From an uncultured Massilia sp. (GTDB taxonomy: Bacteria > Pseudomonadota > Gammaproteobacteria > Burkholderiales > Burkholderiaceae), in the NCBI GenBank assembly GCA_946886065.1, contig CAMPHU010000001.1:20580-84579 (forward strand): a stretch of DNA of 64,000 nt. The letters run 5' to 3'. A model generated the notes under the pieces. The model worked only from the letters and a program-made list of their open reading frames with translations, was not told where the DNA came from and made no database searches. The first letter of the stretch is position 1. Every line of letters begins with the position of its first letter. Shown here in pieces: positions 1-10,752 of the stretch. The position numbers were made by a program, and so were the translations under genes.

Positions 1-60
1 TGCCTGCTTGATCAGGCGCGGTTGCGGGTTCTCGGGGTGGATCTGGAAGTATTGGCTCAT
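1..60 (-). CDS. yciO: YciO/TsaC-family protein, N-terminal fragment
   Basis: Only the first 20 codons lie in the window. They read MSQYFQIHPENPQPRLIKQA, which matches the N-terminus of the YciO branch of the Sua5/YciO/YrdC family (E. coli YciO begins MSQFFYIHPDNPQQRLINQA, from memory). TsaC/Sua5 members make threonylcarbamoyl-AMP for tRNA modification; the role of YciO itself is less certain. The start lies 27 bases downstream of the htpX stop on the same strand. In many proteobacteria yciO directly follows rnm; here rnm is about 3 kb upstream on the same strand. The gene runs off the window edge. Confidence 0.8.
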   Translation of the reverse strand, partial: MSQYFQIHPENPQPRLIKQA

Positions 61-87
61 CGGCAGCGGCTCTTTATTCAATCAGGA

Positions 88-963
88 TCAGCGCAGCGAC
101 TGGAGCGCGGCGATGCGCTGCTCCATCGGCGGGTGGGTCGAGAACAGCGCGCCCCAGCCGCCGCCGCTGCCGGAAATGCCGGAAGCGGCCATCGACTGCG
201 GCAGTGCGCCCGGGGCCAGGCCGCCGAGGCGGGCCAGAGCGTGCTGCATCGGCACCGGGCTGCCCAGCAGCTTGGCCGAACCGGCGTCGGCGCGGAACTC
301 GCGCTTGCGCGAGAACCAGGCCACGATGATCGAGGCCAGGATGCCGAACACGATCTCGCAGACGAACACGGTGACCATGTAGCCGATGCCCGGCCGCTCG
401 CCCTCGCTGCGCAGCAGGACCTTGTCGATGAAATAGCCGACCACGCGCGCCAGGAACACGACGAAGGTGTTGACCACGCCCTGGATCAGGGTCAGGGTGA
501 CCATGTCGCCGTTGGCGATGTGGGCCACCTCGTGGCCAAGGACCGCTTCGACCTCGTCGCGGTTCATGCCCTGCAGCAGGCCGGTGGAGACGGCCACCAG
601 GGCGGAATTCTTGAAGGCGCCGGTGGCGAAGGCGTTCGGTTCGCCCTCGTAGACGGCGACTTCCGGCATGCCGATGCCGGCGCGCTCGGACAGGCGGCGC
701 ACGGTGTCGACCAGCCACATCTCGGTCGGGTTGGCCGGCTGGTCGATGACGCGCGCGCCGGTCGACCACTTGGCCATCGGTTTGCTCATGAGGAGCGAGA
801 TGAAGGAGCCGGTGAAGCCGACGACCAGCGAGAATATCGCCAGCGCGCCGATATCGATCCCCTGCCCCGTGACGGCCCGGCCCACGCCGAGCAGGTTCAG
901 CACGAGCGACACCACCAGCACCACGGCGAGGTTGGTGGCAAGGAACAGGACAATGCGCTTCAT
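88..963 (-). CDS. htpX: HtpX, membrane zinc metalloprotease
   Basis: A 291-residue M48B-family protease. HtpX is an inner-membrane zinc endopeptidase that, with FtsH, clears misfolded membrane proteins. The N-terminus ([20 protein letters not shown]) is a membrane segment and a second hydrophobic stretch follows at about residues 35-60. The zinc motif HEVAH is followed by IANGDMVT, and two more hydrophobic segments follow it, as in the family. The C-terminus holds the THPPMEQRI motif. Length is typical. The start has a strong ribosome site (AGGAGG) about 8 bases upstream. The next gene on the strand is the yciO fragment. Confidence 0.96.
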   Translation of the reverse strand: MKRIVLFLATNLAVVLVVSLVLNLLGVGRAVTGQGIDIGALAIFSLVVGFTGSFISLLMSKPMAKWSTGARVIDQPANPTEMWLVDTVRRLSERAGIGMPEVAVYEGEPNAFATGAFKNSALVAVSTGLLQGMNRDEVEAVLGHEVAHIANGDMVTLTLIQGVVNTFVVFLARVVGYFIDKVLLRSEGERPGIGYMVTVFVCEIVFGILASIIVAWFSRKREFRADAGSAKLLGSPVPMQHALARLGGLAPGALPQSMAASGISGSGGGWGALFSTHPPMEQRIAALQSLR

Positions 964-1033
964 GAAGAGGCCTCCTGACAGCTATCGATGACAGGATGCC
1001 AAGATTGGGCTGCAACACGGAAAATTCAAGGGC

Positions 1034-2128
1034 TCAGCCGGTGCACTCCAGGAAGAAGCGCAACATCTCGGCCGATGCCGACGGCCCTGCGGCATCGGTA
1101 TGCGAACCATGCGGGTTGCCGCCCGACCAGGCATGGCCGGCACCGTGCAGCTGCCAGTGCTCCACTACGGTCCGGCTCCCGTCGCGCCAGGTGCTGCGGG
1201 TGCAGCGCCGGCCGGCATGGTCGTGCGCCTCGCTGTGCCGCTGCAGCGGCCCGTCCTGCGCTTTCAGGAACTGGGCCAGCACAGCGTCGCCGTTGCCCGT
1301 ATTGACCAGGTGGTCGGCGTCGCCGTGGAACACGATCGCCGGCACGCCCCGGCGCAACTTCTTTGCCTTGCCCGGTTCGCGCATCGCCTTCAGCCCCGAC
1401 ATGAGGTCTTTCGCGCTGCCGGCGGGCAGGCCGGAATGGACGCCGACTGCCGCGTACACATCGGGATACTCCGCGCCCAGGATGGCCGCCATCGCGCCGC
1501 CCGCCGACAGGCCGGCCACGAACACCCGCGCCGGGTCGGCGCCGTGCTCGTCCACCAGCTGGCGCGTCATGCCGGCCAGGATCGCGGGCTCGCCGCGCTC
1601 CCGCGCCTGGTGCGCCGTTTCGAACCAGTTCCAGCAGCCGTTATGGTTGGCGCCCTTGTCCTGTTCGGGATAGAGCACCAGGCAGCCGTGCTCCTCGGCC
1701 AGCGCATTCATGGCGGTGCCGGTCGCGAAGTCGCCGGGGTTCTGGGTGCAGCCGTGCAGCATCACGACCAGGGGACGCGGCCCCTTCGCCGGCCGCGCCG
1801 GAACATACAGCTTGTAGTTGCGGGCGCCGGCGGCGCAGCGGTAGCTGCCGTCGATGAAGCGGCCCGGCGCGTGCGCATCCGCCCCTGCGGGACGCGTGGG
1901 AGCGTGTGCGCCCGGGCCGTGCCGGCGGCGCATCCGTTCGCTCCAGCCGGGCGCCTGGTTCAGGTCGACGAATGGCGCATGGGCCGGCTGTGCCGGGACG
2001 GCCTGCGGCAGCAGGCCGGATTCGGCCAGCGCCTTCTGGATCAGCGCCGTGGCCGCCGACGCGTCCTGCGTCTTCGCGAGCCGGGCCGACTCCATCATCT
2101 GGGAGATAAAACGGTCGATTGGTTTCAT
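1034..2128 (-). CDS. PHB-depolymerase-family extracellular-type esterase
   Basis: A 364-residue alpha/beta hydrolase of the short-chain polyhydroxyalkanoate depolymerase/feruloyl-esterase group. Seen: oxyanion-type motif VMLHGCTQNPGDFATGT, lipase box GLSAGGAM with the nucleophile serine, ELDKG-like segment EQDKGANHNGCWNWF, an aspartate segment FHGDADHLVN and a late histidine GAGHAWSGG. These give a complete Ser-Asp-His triad. The N-terminal 90 residues are polar and include a proline/arginine-rich stretch. No obvious signal peptide is present, so either secretion is not Sec-dependent or the enzyme is intracellular; the substrate is not settled. It starts 8 bases after the CopG-like regulator and is probably cotranscribed with it. 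Confidence 0.85.
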   Translation of the reverse strand: MKPIDRFISQMMESARLAKTQDASAATALIQKALAESGLLPQAVPAQPAHAPFVDLNQAPGWSERMRRRHGPGAHAPTRPAGADAHAPGRFIDGSYRCAAGARNYKLYVPARPAKGPRPLVVMLHGCTQNPGDFATGTAMNALAEEHGCLVLYPEQDKGANHNGCWNWFETAHQARERGEPAILAGMTRQLVDEHGADPARVFVAGLSAGGAMAAILGAEYPDVYAAVGVHSGLPAGSAKDLMSGLKAMREPGKAKKLRRGVPAIVFHGDADHLVNTGNGDAVLAQFLKAQDGPLQRHSEAHDHAGRRCTRSTWRDGSRTVVEHWQLHGAGHAWSGGNPHGSHTDAAGPSASAEMLRFFLECTG

Positions 2129-2136
2129 ACCTGTCC

Positions 2137-2553
2137 TTAAGTGTGTAGGCGGTCCGCCAGGGCTTCCCTGACGGCCGGGGGCGCGACGAATGCGCCGAGG
2201 ACCTGGACCGAGGCAATGGCCGCGCGGGCCAGCTCGGGGTCGACATCATCCTCGATGACGGCCAGGCCGAGGACCTGGATTTCCAGTTGCTGCCCGTTCG
2301 CCACGACGTGCTCGAGTTCGCGGCGCGAATAGCGGTGCATGCCCATGACGTAGCGCTTGCGCACGACGGTTTGCCGGATCGTCTCTGCATGCACCTGCAG
2401 CAGGTTGCGGATCGCGGTGCGCACGAAATCGGTGCGGTTCGAATAAAAGCCTTCTTCGACCAGCAGGTCGAGCTGGGCAAGGTCGACCAGCCCGACGTTG
2501 ACCGTCACCTTGTCGCTGTCAGGTAATTTTTGCTGTGATGCAACGAGTTTCAT
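2137..2553 (-). CDS. CopG/ribbon-helix-helix transcriptional regulator
   Basis: A 138-residue protein. The segment KVTVNVGLVDLAQLDLLVEE followed by GFYSNRTDFVRTAIRNLL has the beta-strand plus two-helix pattern of ribbon-helix-helix DNA-binding proteins. The remaining C-terminal part (VLGLAVIEDDVDPELAR) may bind a ligand or mediate oligomerisation. It is the first gene of a two-gene unit with the PHB-depolymerase-family esterase. A perfect inverted repeat lies just upstream of the start, which suits autoregulation by an RHH dimer. The partner is an enzyme, not a toxin, so I do not read this as a toxin-antitoxin pair. The exact ligand or signal is unknown. Confidence 0.85.
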   Translation of the reverse strand: MKLVASQQKLPDSDKVTVNVGLVDLAQLDLLVEEGFYSNRTDFVRTAIRNLLQVHAETIRQTVVRKRYVMGMHRYSRRELEHVVANGQQLEIQVLGLAVIEDDVDPELARAAIASVQVLGAFVAPPAVREALADRLHT

Positions 2554-2570
2554 TGTGCTCTCCCTCTTCT

Positions 2571-2599
2571 ATACTCCAGATGGAGTATATCGGGAGTAT
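2571..2599. promoter_or_regulatory. Palindromic operator upstream of the CopG-like gene
   Basis: ATACTCCAGATGGAGTAT at 2571-2588 is a perfect 7-bp inverted repeat with a 4-bp centre. A third half-site GGGAGTAT follows at 2592-2599. It begins 17 bases upstream of the start codon of the CopG/RHH gene, so binding would block its transcription. Autoregulation is inferred from position and symmetry. Confidence 0.6.
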
Positions 2600-2618
2600 T
2601 TCAAGGTGAGCAGGCAAG

Positions 2619-2643
2619 AAAAAAGCCCGCGCGGGCGGGCTTT
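2619..2643 (-). terminator. Rho-independent terminator of the cold-shock gene
   Basis: Read on the minus strand, AAAGCCCGC and GCGGGCTTT form a 9-bp stem with a 4-base loop, followed by further T residues. It lies about 50 bases past the stop codon of the cold-shock gene and before the CopG operator, so it separates the two units. Confidence 0.8.
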
Positions 2644-2689
2644 CCTTGATCGTCCTGCTCGGACGCCGTCATGCGGCGCCGGAACGTGG

Positions 2690-2899
2690 TCAGATCGAGC
2701 GGATGTTGCTGGCCTTGTCGCCCTTCGGGCTGGCGGCGCGTTCGAAGGACACGCGCTGGTTTTCGGCCAGGCTCTTGAAACCGTCGGACTGGATGTCCTT
2801 GAAGTGTGCGAACAGGTCGCCGCCGCCTGCGTCAGGGGTGATGAAGCCGAAGCCCTTGGAATCGTTGAACCATTTGACGGTGCCGGTTTGAATAGTCAT
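2690..2899 (-). CDS. CspA-family cold-shock protein
   Basis: A 69-residue single cold-shock domain: [20 protein letters not shown] contains RNP1 (KGFGFI), and DLFAHF is RNP2. Such proteins are five-stranded OB folds that bind single-stranded RNA and DNA and melt RNA structure. I chose the internal ATG at 2899 because it gives the exact family length; the longer reading frame upstream has no cold-shock homology. The roughly 230-base upstream gap leaves room for the long structured leader usual for csp genes. It is monocistronic, with its own terminator. Confidence 0.95.
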   Translation of the reverse strand: MTIQTGTVKWFNDSKGFGFITPDAGGGDLFAHFKDIQSDGFKSLAENQRVSFERAASPKGDKASNIRSI

Positions 2900-3130
2900 G
2901 TTTGAAATACCTTGAGTGAATTGGGCGAAATGCCGAAATGCACATGCAAGCAAGCGGGTACAGCAGAGGGAATCAAACAGGACTGCCCAGGGGGCGAGAC
3001 GGGAGAGAGACCAACGAGACGACTTGATGTAGTGCCCGATCAAAGATACAGGACACTGCCCCGTTCACCTAATCATTTCGAAATTTCTTTACTGCTGAGT
3101 GCAGAAATTGCCGGTCGTACACGTCTGCTG

Positions 3131-3964
3131 TCAGAACCAGTCGTGCCACACGGGCGTCAGCCCTGCCGGCAGCGGCGGCAGCTCCGCGAACTCGACGCGC
3201 GCCTCGCCCGGCGCATGGAAATCGGTGCCGCGCGAGGCCAGGAAGCCGTAGCGGCGCGCCAGCTCGGCATAGGTCGCGTACTGATCGGGCGTGTGGCTGC
3301 CGGTGACCACCTCGATGGTGTTGCCGCCCAGCTGGCGGAACTCGTCGAACAGCACGCCTTGCGCGGTATCGCTGAATTTATAGCGTCCCGGATGGGCAAT
3401 CACGGGAATGCCGCCGGCGCCGCGGATCCAGCCCACGGCATCCGCCAGCGAGGCCCAGCGGTGCGGCACATAGCCCGGCTTGCCTTCCGTGAGATAGCGG
3501 CGGAACACCTCCGGGGTCGAACCGCAGACGCCGATCTCCACCAGGTAGCGCGCAAAATGGGTGCGCGACATCAGGTCCGGGTTGCCCACGTAATGGAGGG
3601 CGCCCTCGTAGGCGCCGGGAATGCCGGCCTGCTCCAGCTGGGCGGCGATCTCGCGGGCGCGTGCCTCGCGGCCGTTGCGGGTGGCGGCCAGCCCTTCGAT
3701 GAGGGCGCGGTTGTCTTCGTCGACCTGCAGGCCGACGATGTGCACGGTTTCGTTGGCCCAGGTCACCGAGATCTCGACGCCCGCCACGAAGCGCATGCCC
3801 AGGTCCTTCGCAGCTGCGCGCGCCGCCTTGATGCCGCCGACTTCGTCGTGGTCGGTCAGGGCCCAGACGTCGACACCGCTCTTGCGGGCGTAGGCAGCCA
3901 CCGCGGCCGGTGCGAGCACGCCGTCGGAGACGTTGGAATGGCAGTGGAGATCGACTTTCAACAT
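3131..3964 (-). CDS. rnm: RNase AM / 3',5'-nucleoside bisphosphate phosphatase (PHP domain)
   Basis: A 277-residue PHP-domain phosphoesterase of the YciV/TrpH type. Seen: the metal motifs DLHCHSNVSDG near the N-terminus, ALTDHDEVGG, GVEIS, VIAHPGRY and the late SRGTDFHAPGE. The PHP site holds a trinuclear metal centre. Family members trim 5' ends of rRNA precursors and hydrolyse 3',5'-bisphosphonucleotides. The start at 3964 (MLKVDLHCH) places the first motif directly at the N-terminus, as usual; an upstream in-frame extension lacks homology. It is separated from the upstream porin gene by about 120 bases. Confidence 0.92.
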   Translation of the reverse strand: MLKVDLHCHSNVSDGVLAPAAVAAYARKSGVDVWALTDHDEVGGIKAARAAAKDLGMRFVAGVEISVTWANETVHIVGLQVDEDNRALIEGLAATRNGREARAREIAAQLEQAGIPGAYEGALHYVGNPDLMSRTHFARYLVEIGVCGSTPEVFRRYLTEGKPGYVPHRWASLADAVGWIRGAGGIPVIAHPGRYKFSDTAQGVLFDEFRQLGGNTIEVVTGSHTPDQYATYAELARRYGFLASRGTDFHAPGEARVEFAELPPLPAGLTPVWHDWF

Positions 3965-4085
3965 GGCACGGTAATGGCGAATGCGGCAATGACGCGTTCT
4001 GAAACGAAGCATTGTACGCGCTTTACGGTGGCCCTTGGGCTGCGATCCGCTTGCGCGGGATGCCTGGTCATGCTTGATCGCAAGT

Positions 4086-5120
4086 TTAAAAGTCGTAGCG
4101 CAGTCCAAGGGCAAGCGCATGGCCGCCGCGAATGCTCGCATCGAAATCGGCCAGGCCGCCCCGGGAGGGAGAAAGGGCGGCAGTCTCGGCTTCACGGTAA
4201 TACTCGGCAAAGAGCTTGTACTGGTCCGACAGTGTGTAATCGATGCCCAGATGGACAATCCTGTCGCCGTAGTTTTCCACTTTTGCGAGCATCAGCTTGA
4301 GCGTGCCTTTACCCAGCACATAGCTGCCGAAGAGGTTGATGGCGCGGTTGCCCTTGCTCGAGAAGCCGCCAGGCTGGAGATTGCCGGTATCGAACAACTC
4401 ATACTTCAAGGCGAGGTAGAGCTTGTCGGCCTGGTGCGTGGCGGACAGCCCGTACAGCCGGTTGCCGCCATAGCCCGCATCGCCCCGGTCATCGATGCCT
4501 GCGCCGATGCGGGTGTTGCCGCGGGTATAGGAGGCGGTGGCTTGCCAGCGCCGCGCATCGATGCGTGAAGTCGAGCGCCGGTTGCCGCGGCTGCCGGAAT
4601 AGGCAGCCGCGAAGGATAAGCCTTCGAGCTCCGGGCTGGCATAGGCAATGGTCCTGGCGACCCGGAATACCGTATAGGTCGCGTAACCACTGTAGTAACT
4701 ACTGAACCTATCCACCGGCGCAGCAATCGCGTTGTAGTAAGGCATCCATTGCTGGCCATAGACCATTGATCCGAAACGGCCCCGCAATCCGATGCGCGCG
4801 ATCCTGATCGGCTCTTCCTGGTCATAGGGATCGCGCAACCTGGCATGCGCGGAATCGAGGGGAATCTCGAGTTGACCAACCAGCGCCAGGCCGGAATCGA
4901 GCGGATAGTCCAGCTTGACTCCCAGGCGCGAGTAGGCGTCGCGCACGGAGGTGTACGCGCCGAAGCTGTCGCGGCGGTCTGGGCCGACCCGCTCCAGTTG
5001 CGTGCGCAGCGAACCGTAGAAATCGAGCGCGGTGGAATTTTGGGCGGCAAGCGTGGCAGAGAGCATGCAGCCCGCTAGCGCAAGCACGAAGCCAGCCGAT
5101 GCCTTACCTGGTTCAGCCAT
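4086..5120 (-). CDS. Outer-membrane porin (Gram-negative porin superfamily)
   Basis: A 344-residue trimeric-porin-type beta barrel. The chosen start gives a signal peptide (MAEPGKASAGFVLALAGCML, then SATLAAQ) with predicted cleavage near AAQ. The mature protein begins STALDFYGSLRTQL, with alternating strands throughout and loop sequences such as RGRFGSMVYGQQWMPYYNAI, typical of betaproteobacterial porins (the FG..YGQQW segment is the constriction-loop region). It ends in GLRYDF, with a terminal phenylalanine for BAM-dependent assembly. The start overlaps the end of marC by 8 bases, an unusual pairing that suggests cotranscription. Solute specificity cannot be read from sequence. Confidence 0.88.
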   Translation of the reverse strand: MAEPGKASAGFVLALAGCMLSATLAAQNSTALDFYGSLRTQLERVGPDRRDSFGAYTSVRDAYSRLGVKLDYPLDSGLALVGQLEIPLDSAHARLRDPYDQEEPIRIARIGLRGRFGSMVYGQQWMPYYNAIAAPVDRFSSYYSGYATYTVFRVARTIAYASPELEGLSFAAAYSGSRGNRRSTSRIDARRWQATASYTRGNTRIGAGIDDRGDAGYGGNRLYGLSATHQADKLYLALKYELFDTGNLQPGGFSSKGNRAINLFGSYVLGKGTLKLMLAKVENYGDRIVHLGIDYTLSDQYKLFAEYYREAETAALSPSRGGLADFDASIRGGHALALGLRYDF

Positions 5121-5856
5121 GGACAATCTCCGCATATCGGGACCGCAAGCTCGCCTGGATCTCGGCCGGAGGCGCATGAACAGGCGTCAGTTCGAACATC
5201 AACTCACGCACGCCATCCCAGACGATCTGCACCCCAAGACACAGCAGGATGAAGGCGCTCAGGCGCAGGAAAACAGCCGTGCCTGCTTCGCCGATCAGGC
5301 GCAGGAAATGCTCGCCATAGCGAAATGCCAGGTAGAGCAGGATGCCGATGACGGCCAGCGCCAGCAGGGCGGCGCCCATGCGCGCCAGGGAGGTCACCAG
5401 TTCCACATCGTGCAGGGCCACGCCGACCGTAATGGCCACGGAGATCGAGGCCGGGCCGCAGCTGATGGGAAAGGTCAGCGGATAAAAGGCCTGCCGGTGT
5501 GCAAGGTCTGGCGTGAACGCCTCGGCCAGGGCAGCCCGGCTGTCCGGCGTCGCCGGCGTTGCGCCGAGCAGGCGCCATGCGACGGAAGCCAGGATCAGGC
5601 CGCCGCCGACCCGGACGATAGGCAGGGAAATGCCGAAAAAATCGAGGACATAGGATCCGACCAGCATCGAGCCTGTCATCAGCCAGAACATGTTACGGGC
5701 GATACGGCGCGCAAGCAGCGTGCGGGTGGCCGGGGATGCACCGTCGGTCATGCTCAGGAAGATCGGCGCGGTCGCGGCCGGATTGAGAATCGGCAACATC
5801 GTCACCAGCACGAACAAAAAGCTCCTGGCGGCTGCCAGCATTAACTCGGTTGTCAT
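5113..5856 (-). CDS. marC: MarC/NAAT-family integral membrane protein
   Basis: A 247-residue membrane protein with about six hydrophobic helices. The opening FLFVLVTMLPILNPAATAPI and the internal PLTFPISCGPASISVAITVG are the two signature repeats of the MarC family (Asn-Pro and Gly-Pro motifs in re-entrant positions). Family members are proposed transporters; the E. coli protein's link to multidrug resistance was not upheld. The start at 5856 (MTTELML) is chosen because upstream residues in the same frame are arginine-rich and not family-like. It precedes and overlaps the porin gene on the same strand. Confidence 0.88.
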   Translation of the reverse strand: MTTELMLAAARSFLFVLVTMLPILNPAATAPIFLSMTDGASPATRTLLARRIARNMFWLMTGSMLVGSYVLDFFGISLPIVRVGGGLILASVAWRLLGATPATPDSRAALAEAFTPDLAHRQAFYPLTFPISCGPASISVAITVGVALHDVELVTSLARMGAALLALAVIGILLYLAFRYGEHFLRLIGEAGTAVFLRLSAFILLCLGVQIVWDGVRELMFELTPVHAPPAEIQASLRSRYAEIVHG

Positions 5857-6215
5857 GGCAAACCGGATTTCCTTCCTGGAACGCATGGGCCGTCGCCGAA
5901 GATGGACGGCGCCTGGGTGAAGGCGGACCTCGGTAATGCACACTCTACCTGAACGCCCCGCGAGGGCAACGCACTGCTGGAGCCGGCCTGCCCGGCGACA
6001 GGAGCACGCGGTCAATCGGACAGTTACCTGAACGACAACATGGTAAGCTTCCTTCGACGGCGCATGGCCGGCACGGCCGTTGCGCCGCGCTCTGCATGGA
6101 CCGGCCTGGAAATGCGGTAACGCGGAAACGCCGCTTGCCGCTCCCGGCTTGCTTGCGCGCCCCTCGTGCGCTGCAGGGCGCCCCAACCAGCGATGTAGCC
6201 AGGAAAGCGGAATCG
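5857..6215. other. Divergent intergenic region, marC / BCCT
   Basis: This 359-base gap separates two divergent genes and must hold both promoters. The only structure I noticed is a 10-base direct repeat TACCTGAACG at about 5945-5954 and 6026-6035, roughly eight helical turns apart. I see no convincing small gene, riboswitch or terminator in it. Confidence 0.4.
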
Positions 6216-8204
<1,989 letters not shown>

Positions 8205-8219
8205 CCGCACACGGCAGCT

Positions 8220-9107
8220 TCAGGCGCTCCCGGGCGCGAGGAACTCCTCCAGCATGTGCGCCAGCATCTCCGGCTGGTCATGATGCAGCATATGCCCCGC
8301 AGCCGGGATCATGCGGGCGGTCACCTCGCGCAAATGCCCCATGCGCCGGTCGATCTCCGCCCTCGCCTGCTCCTTCGGCCCCATCCAGCGCCACATGTCG
8401 GTTTCCTCGGCCTCGACCCACAGCACCGGGGCCGTGATCGCGCTCCAGCAAGCCATGATCTCTTCCACGTGGTACAGCAGCGGCCCGTGCATCTTGTGCG
8501 CCGGGTCGCCCAGGATGCGCCACTGCCCGTCGTCGCCCTGCGCCGACCAGTGTCCGGCCAGGAAAGCCGCGCGTTCTTCGGACAAACGCGGATTGGTCTT
8601 GCGCAGCCGCCCCGCCACCTCGGCCAGGCCGGCGTAGCCGCGCATCGCAGGCGGCTCGCGCAGCTCGTCCAGCCACTTGGCGACGCGCCCCGGATACTGC
8701 GACGGCCGCGTGGCCGGCAGCCCGAAACCTTCCAGGTTGATCAGCTTGCCCACCCGCGCCGGCCGCACGCCGCCATAGATGCCCGCGATATTGCCGCCCA
8801 TGCTGTGGCCGAGCAGGTTCACGGCCTCGCCCGGTGCGTAATGGTCGAGGATCTGGTCGAGGTCGGCCACGTAGTCCGGGAACCAGTAGGTGTCCGAGCG
8901 CGTGTTCTCGGTCAGCCCGAAGCCGCGCCAGTCCGGCGCGATCACGTGCCAGTCGCCCTCCAGGCAGTCGACCACGAACTGGAAGGAAGCCGACACGTCC
9001 ATCCAGCCGTGCAGCATGAAGAGCTTGGGCGCGCCTTCCCTGCCCCAGTGGCGGACGTGGGTGCGCAGGCCGCGCACGGTAATGAATTCGGATCGGGACG
9101 GTTTCAT
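8220..9107 (-). CDS. Alpha/beta-fold hydrolase, serine type
   Basis: A 295-residue alpha/beta hydrolase. Seen: oxyanion motif FMLHGWMDVSASF, DWRGFGLTE, nucleophile elbow LLGHSMGGNIAG with the serine, and a final histidine in IPAAGHMLHHDQPE. The cap region is tryptophan-rich. The fold and triad are clear but the substrate is not; members of this broad family are often labelled esterases or lipases. The start at 9107 (MKPSRSEF) is the last plausible ATG before the homologous region. It converges with the BCCT gene (15 bases between ends) and diverges from the carbonic-anhydrase-like gene over about 150 bases. Confidence 0.82.
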   Translation of the reverse strand: MKPSRSEFITVRGLRTHVRHWGREGAPKLFMLHGWMDVSASFQFVVDCLEGDWHVIAPDWRGFGLTENTRSDTYWFPDYVADLDQILDHYAPGEAVNLLGHSMGGNIAGIYGGVRPARVGKLINLEGFGLPATRPSQYPGRVAKWLDELREPPAMRGYAGLAEVAGRLRKTNPRLSEERAAFLAGHWSAQGDDGQWRILGDPAHKMHGPLLYHVEEIMACWSAITAPVLWVEAEETDMWRWMGPKEQARAEIDRRMGHLREVTARMIPAAGHMLHHDQPEMLAHMLEEFLAPGSA

Positions 9108-9255
9108 ATCAGCTCTGGAAATAGTACGGTCGTTCGCATGATTATATAAGGGAACGGTTGATTTCGCTCGCCGCGCCCCCATCTGCCGCCAGTCGGACGA
9201 TGCGAAAGCGCAGGGGGTAAAATAGCGGTATATCAACCCTTCCGCGAGCACATCC

Positions 9256-9780
9256 ATGGCGATTTACCAGCTGGGCGAGCATGCCCCCGAGATCGATGCA
9301 TCGGCCTTCGTGGCCGATACGGCAACCCTGGTCGGCAAGGTGACCCTCGAGGCGAATGCCTCGGTATGGTTCGGCGCAACGATCCGCGGCGACAACGAGC
9401 GCATCACGATCGGCGAGAACAGCAACGTCCAGGAAGGCACGGTGATGCATACGGACATGGGCTACCCACTCACGATCGGCAAGAACGTGACGATCGGCCA
9501 CCAGGCCATGCTGCACGGCTGCACGGTGGGCGACGGCTCGCTGATCGGGATCCAGGCCGTGGTGCTCAACGGCGCGAAGATCGGCAAGGGTTGCCTGGTC
9601 GGCGCCGGCGCCCTGGTCACCGAAGGCAAGGAGTTTCCGGACCACTCGCTGATCCTCGGTTCGCCCGCCAAGGTGGTGCGCACCCTCACGGAAGAAGACG
9701 TAACGCGCCTGCAGGGCAGCGCCGCCAGCTATGTGGCGCGCGGCCAGCTGTTCAAGGCGCAGCTCAAGAAAATCGGATAA
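9256..9780 (+). CDS. Gamma-class carbonic anhydrase family protein
   Basis: A 174-residue left-handed beta-helix protein of the YrdA/CaiE/PaaY group. Hexapeptide repeats run through the chain (for example [57 protein letters not shown]). The zinc histidines of gamma carbonic anhydrases appear as H in MHTDMG and the GHQAMLHG pair. Members are trimeric, but carbonic anhydrase activity is unproven for many YrdA-like proteins. It lies 3 bases before hslO and almost certainly shares its mRNA. Confidence 0.92.
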   Translation: MAIYQLGEHAPEIDASAFVADTATLVGKVTLEANASVWFGATIRGDNERITIGENSNVQEGTVMHTDMGYPLTIGKNVTIGHQAMLHGCTVGDGSLIGIQAVVLNGAKIGKGCLVGAGALVTEGKEFPDHSLILGSPAKVVRTLTEEDVTRLQGSAASYVARGQLFKAQLKKIG

Positions 9781-9783
9781 GAA

Positions 9784-10740
9784 ATGACGACTCAAGACAC
9801 CAGGGACACCCTGCAAAAATTCATCTTCGACAACGCCGCCGTGCGCGGCGAGCTGGTCGAGATTTCGGACACCTGGCGCGAGATCCAGGCGCGCCACGCC
9901 TATCCCAAGGCCGTGCGCGCGGTACTGGGCGAGATGGTCGCGGCCGGCGCCCTGCTGTCTGCCAACCTGAAGTTCAACGGTTCCATCATCATGCAGATCC
10001 ATGGCGACGGCCCGGTGCGCCTGCTGGTGGTCGAGTGCGACGCCCAGCTGCGCATCCGCGCCACCGCGAAACTGGCGCCGGAAGCCGAGGTCCCGGACAA
10101 CGCCAGCCTGCAAGACCTGTTCAATGTGCACGGCAAGGGGCGCTTCGTGATCACGCTCGACCCGGCCGACAAGGTGCCGGGCCAGCAGCCCTACCAGGGC
10201 GTGGTGCCGCTGGCCGGCGACGACATGGCAACCGTGATCGAGAACTACATGCTGCGTTCGGAGCAGATGGACACGCGCCTGTGGCTGGCCGCGGACGACA
10301 AGATCGCGCGCGGCCTGCTGCTGCAAAAGCTGCCGCGCCACAGCGGCGTGGAAGGCCAGACCAAGCAGGCCACCGAAGCGGAAGACCTGGAAACCTGGAA
10401 CCGCGCCGTCATGCTGGGCCAGACCCTGAAGCGTGAAGAGATGCTGACCACCGACATCCAGACCCTGCTCAAGCGCCTGTTCTGGGAAGAGACCATCCGC
10501 GTGTTCGATCCGGCGCACCCGCAGTTCCACTGCAGCTGCACCCGCGACAAGGTCGGCAACATGCTCAAGATGCTGGGCGAGGAAGAAGTCAATTCCGCAC
10601 TGGCCGAATTGGGCGAGCTGGGCATCAACTGCGATTTCTGCGGCAAGCACTACTCCTTCGACAAGGTGGATTGCGCCCAGCTGTTCAGCACCGAAAGCCC
10701 GGTGCAGACCCTGATGCCGCCGAGCGGCAGCACCCACTGA
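9784..10740 (+). CDS. hslO: Hsp33, redox-regulated holdase chaperone
   Basis: A 318-residue Hsp33. The zinc-binding redox switch is seen as C250-x-C252 and C283-x-x-C286 (HCSCTRD and NCDFCGKHY). Oxidation releases zinc, unfolds the linker and activates the cytosolic chaperone under oxidative stress. The N-terminal chaperone domain contains FNGSIIMQIHGDGPVRLLVV and YQGVVPLAGD, both typical. Translation is coupled to the gamma-carbonic-anhydrase gene just upstream and a thioesterase gene follows 12 bases later, so this is a three-gene unit. Confidence 0.97.
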   Translation: MTTQDTRDTLQKFIFDNAAVRGELVEISDTWREIQARHAYPKAVRAVLGEMVAAGALLSANLKFNGSIIMQIHGDGPVRLLVVECDAQLRIRATAKLAPEAEVPDNASLQDLFNVHGKGRFVITLDPADKVPGQQPYQGVVPLAGDDMATVIENYMLRSEQMDTRLWLAADDKIARGLLLQKLPRHSGVEGQTKQATEAEDLETWNRAVMLGQTLKREEMLTTDIQTLLKRLFWEETIRVFDPAHPQFHCSCTRDKVGNMLKMLGEEEVNSALAELGELGINCDFCGKHYSFDKVDCAQLFSTESPVQTLMPPSGSTH

Positions 10741-10752
10741 AAGAACGTGCCG

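Noticed and set aside
22..978. Long plus-strand open frame over htpX
   Set aside because: It is antisense to htpX, rich in Arg, His and Gly, and has no domain; typical of shadow frames in GC-rich DNA.
2137..2553. Toxin-antitoxin locus with the CopG-like protein as antitoxin
   Set aside because: The adjacent gene is a full-length alpha/beta hydrolase with an intact triad, not a small toxin.
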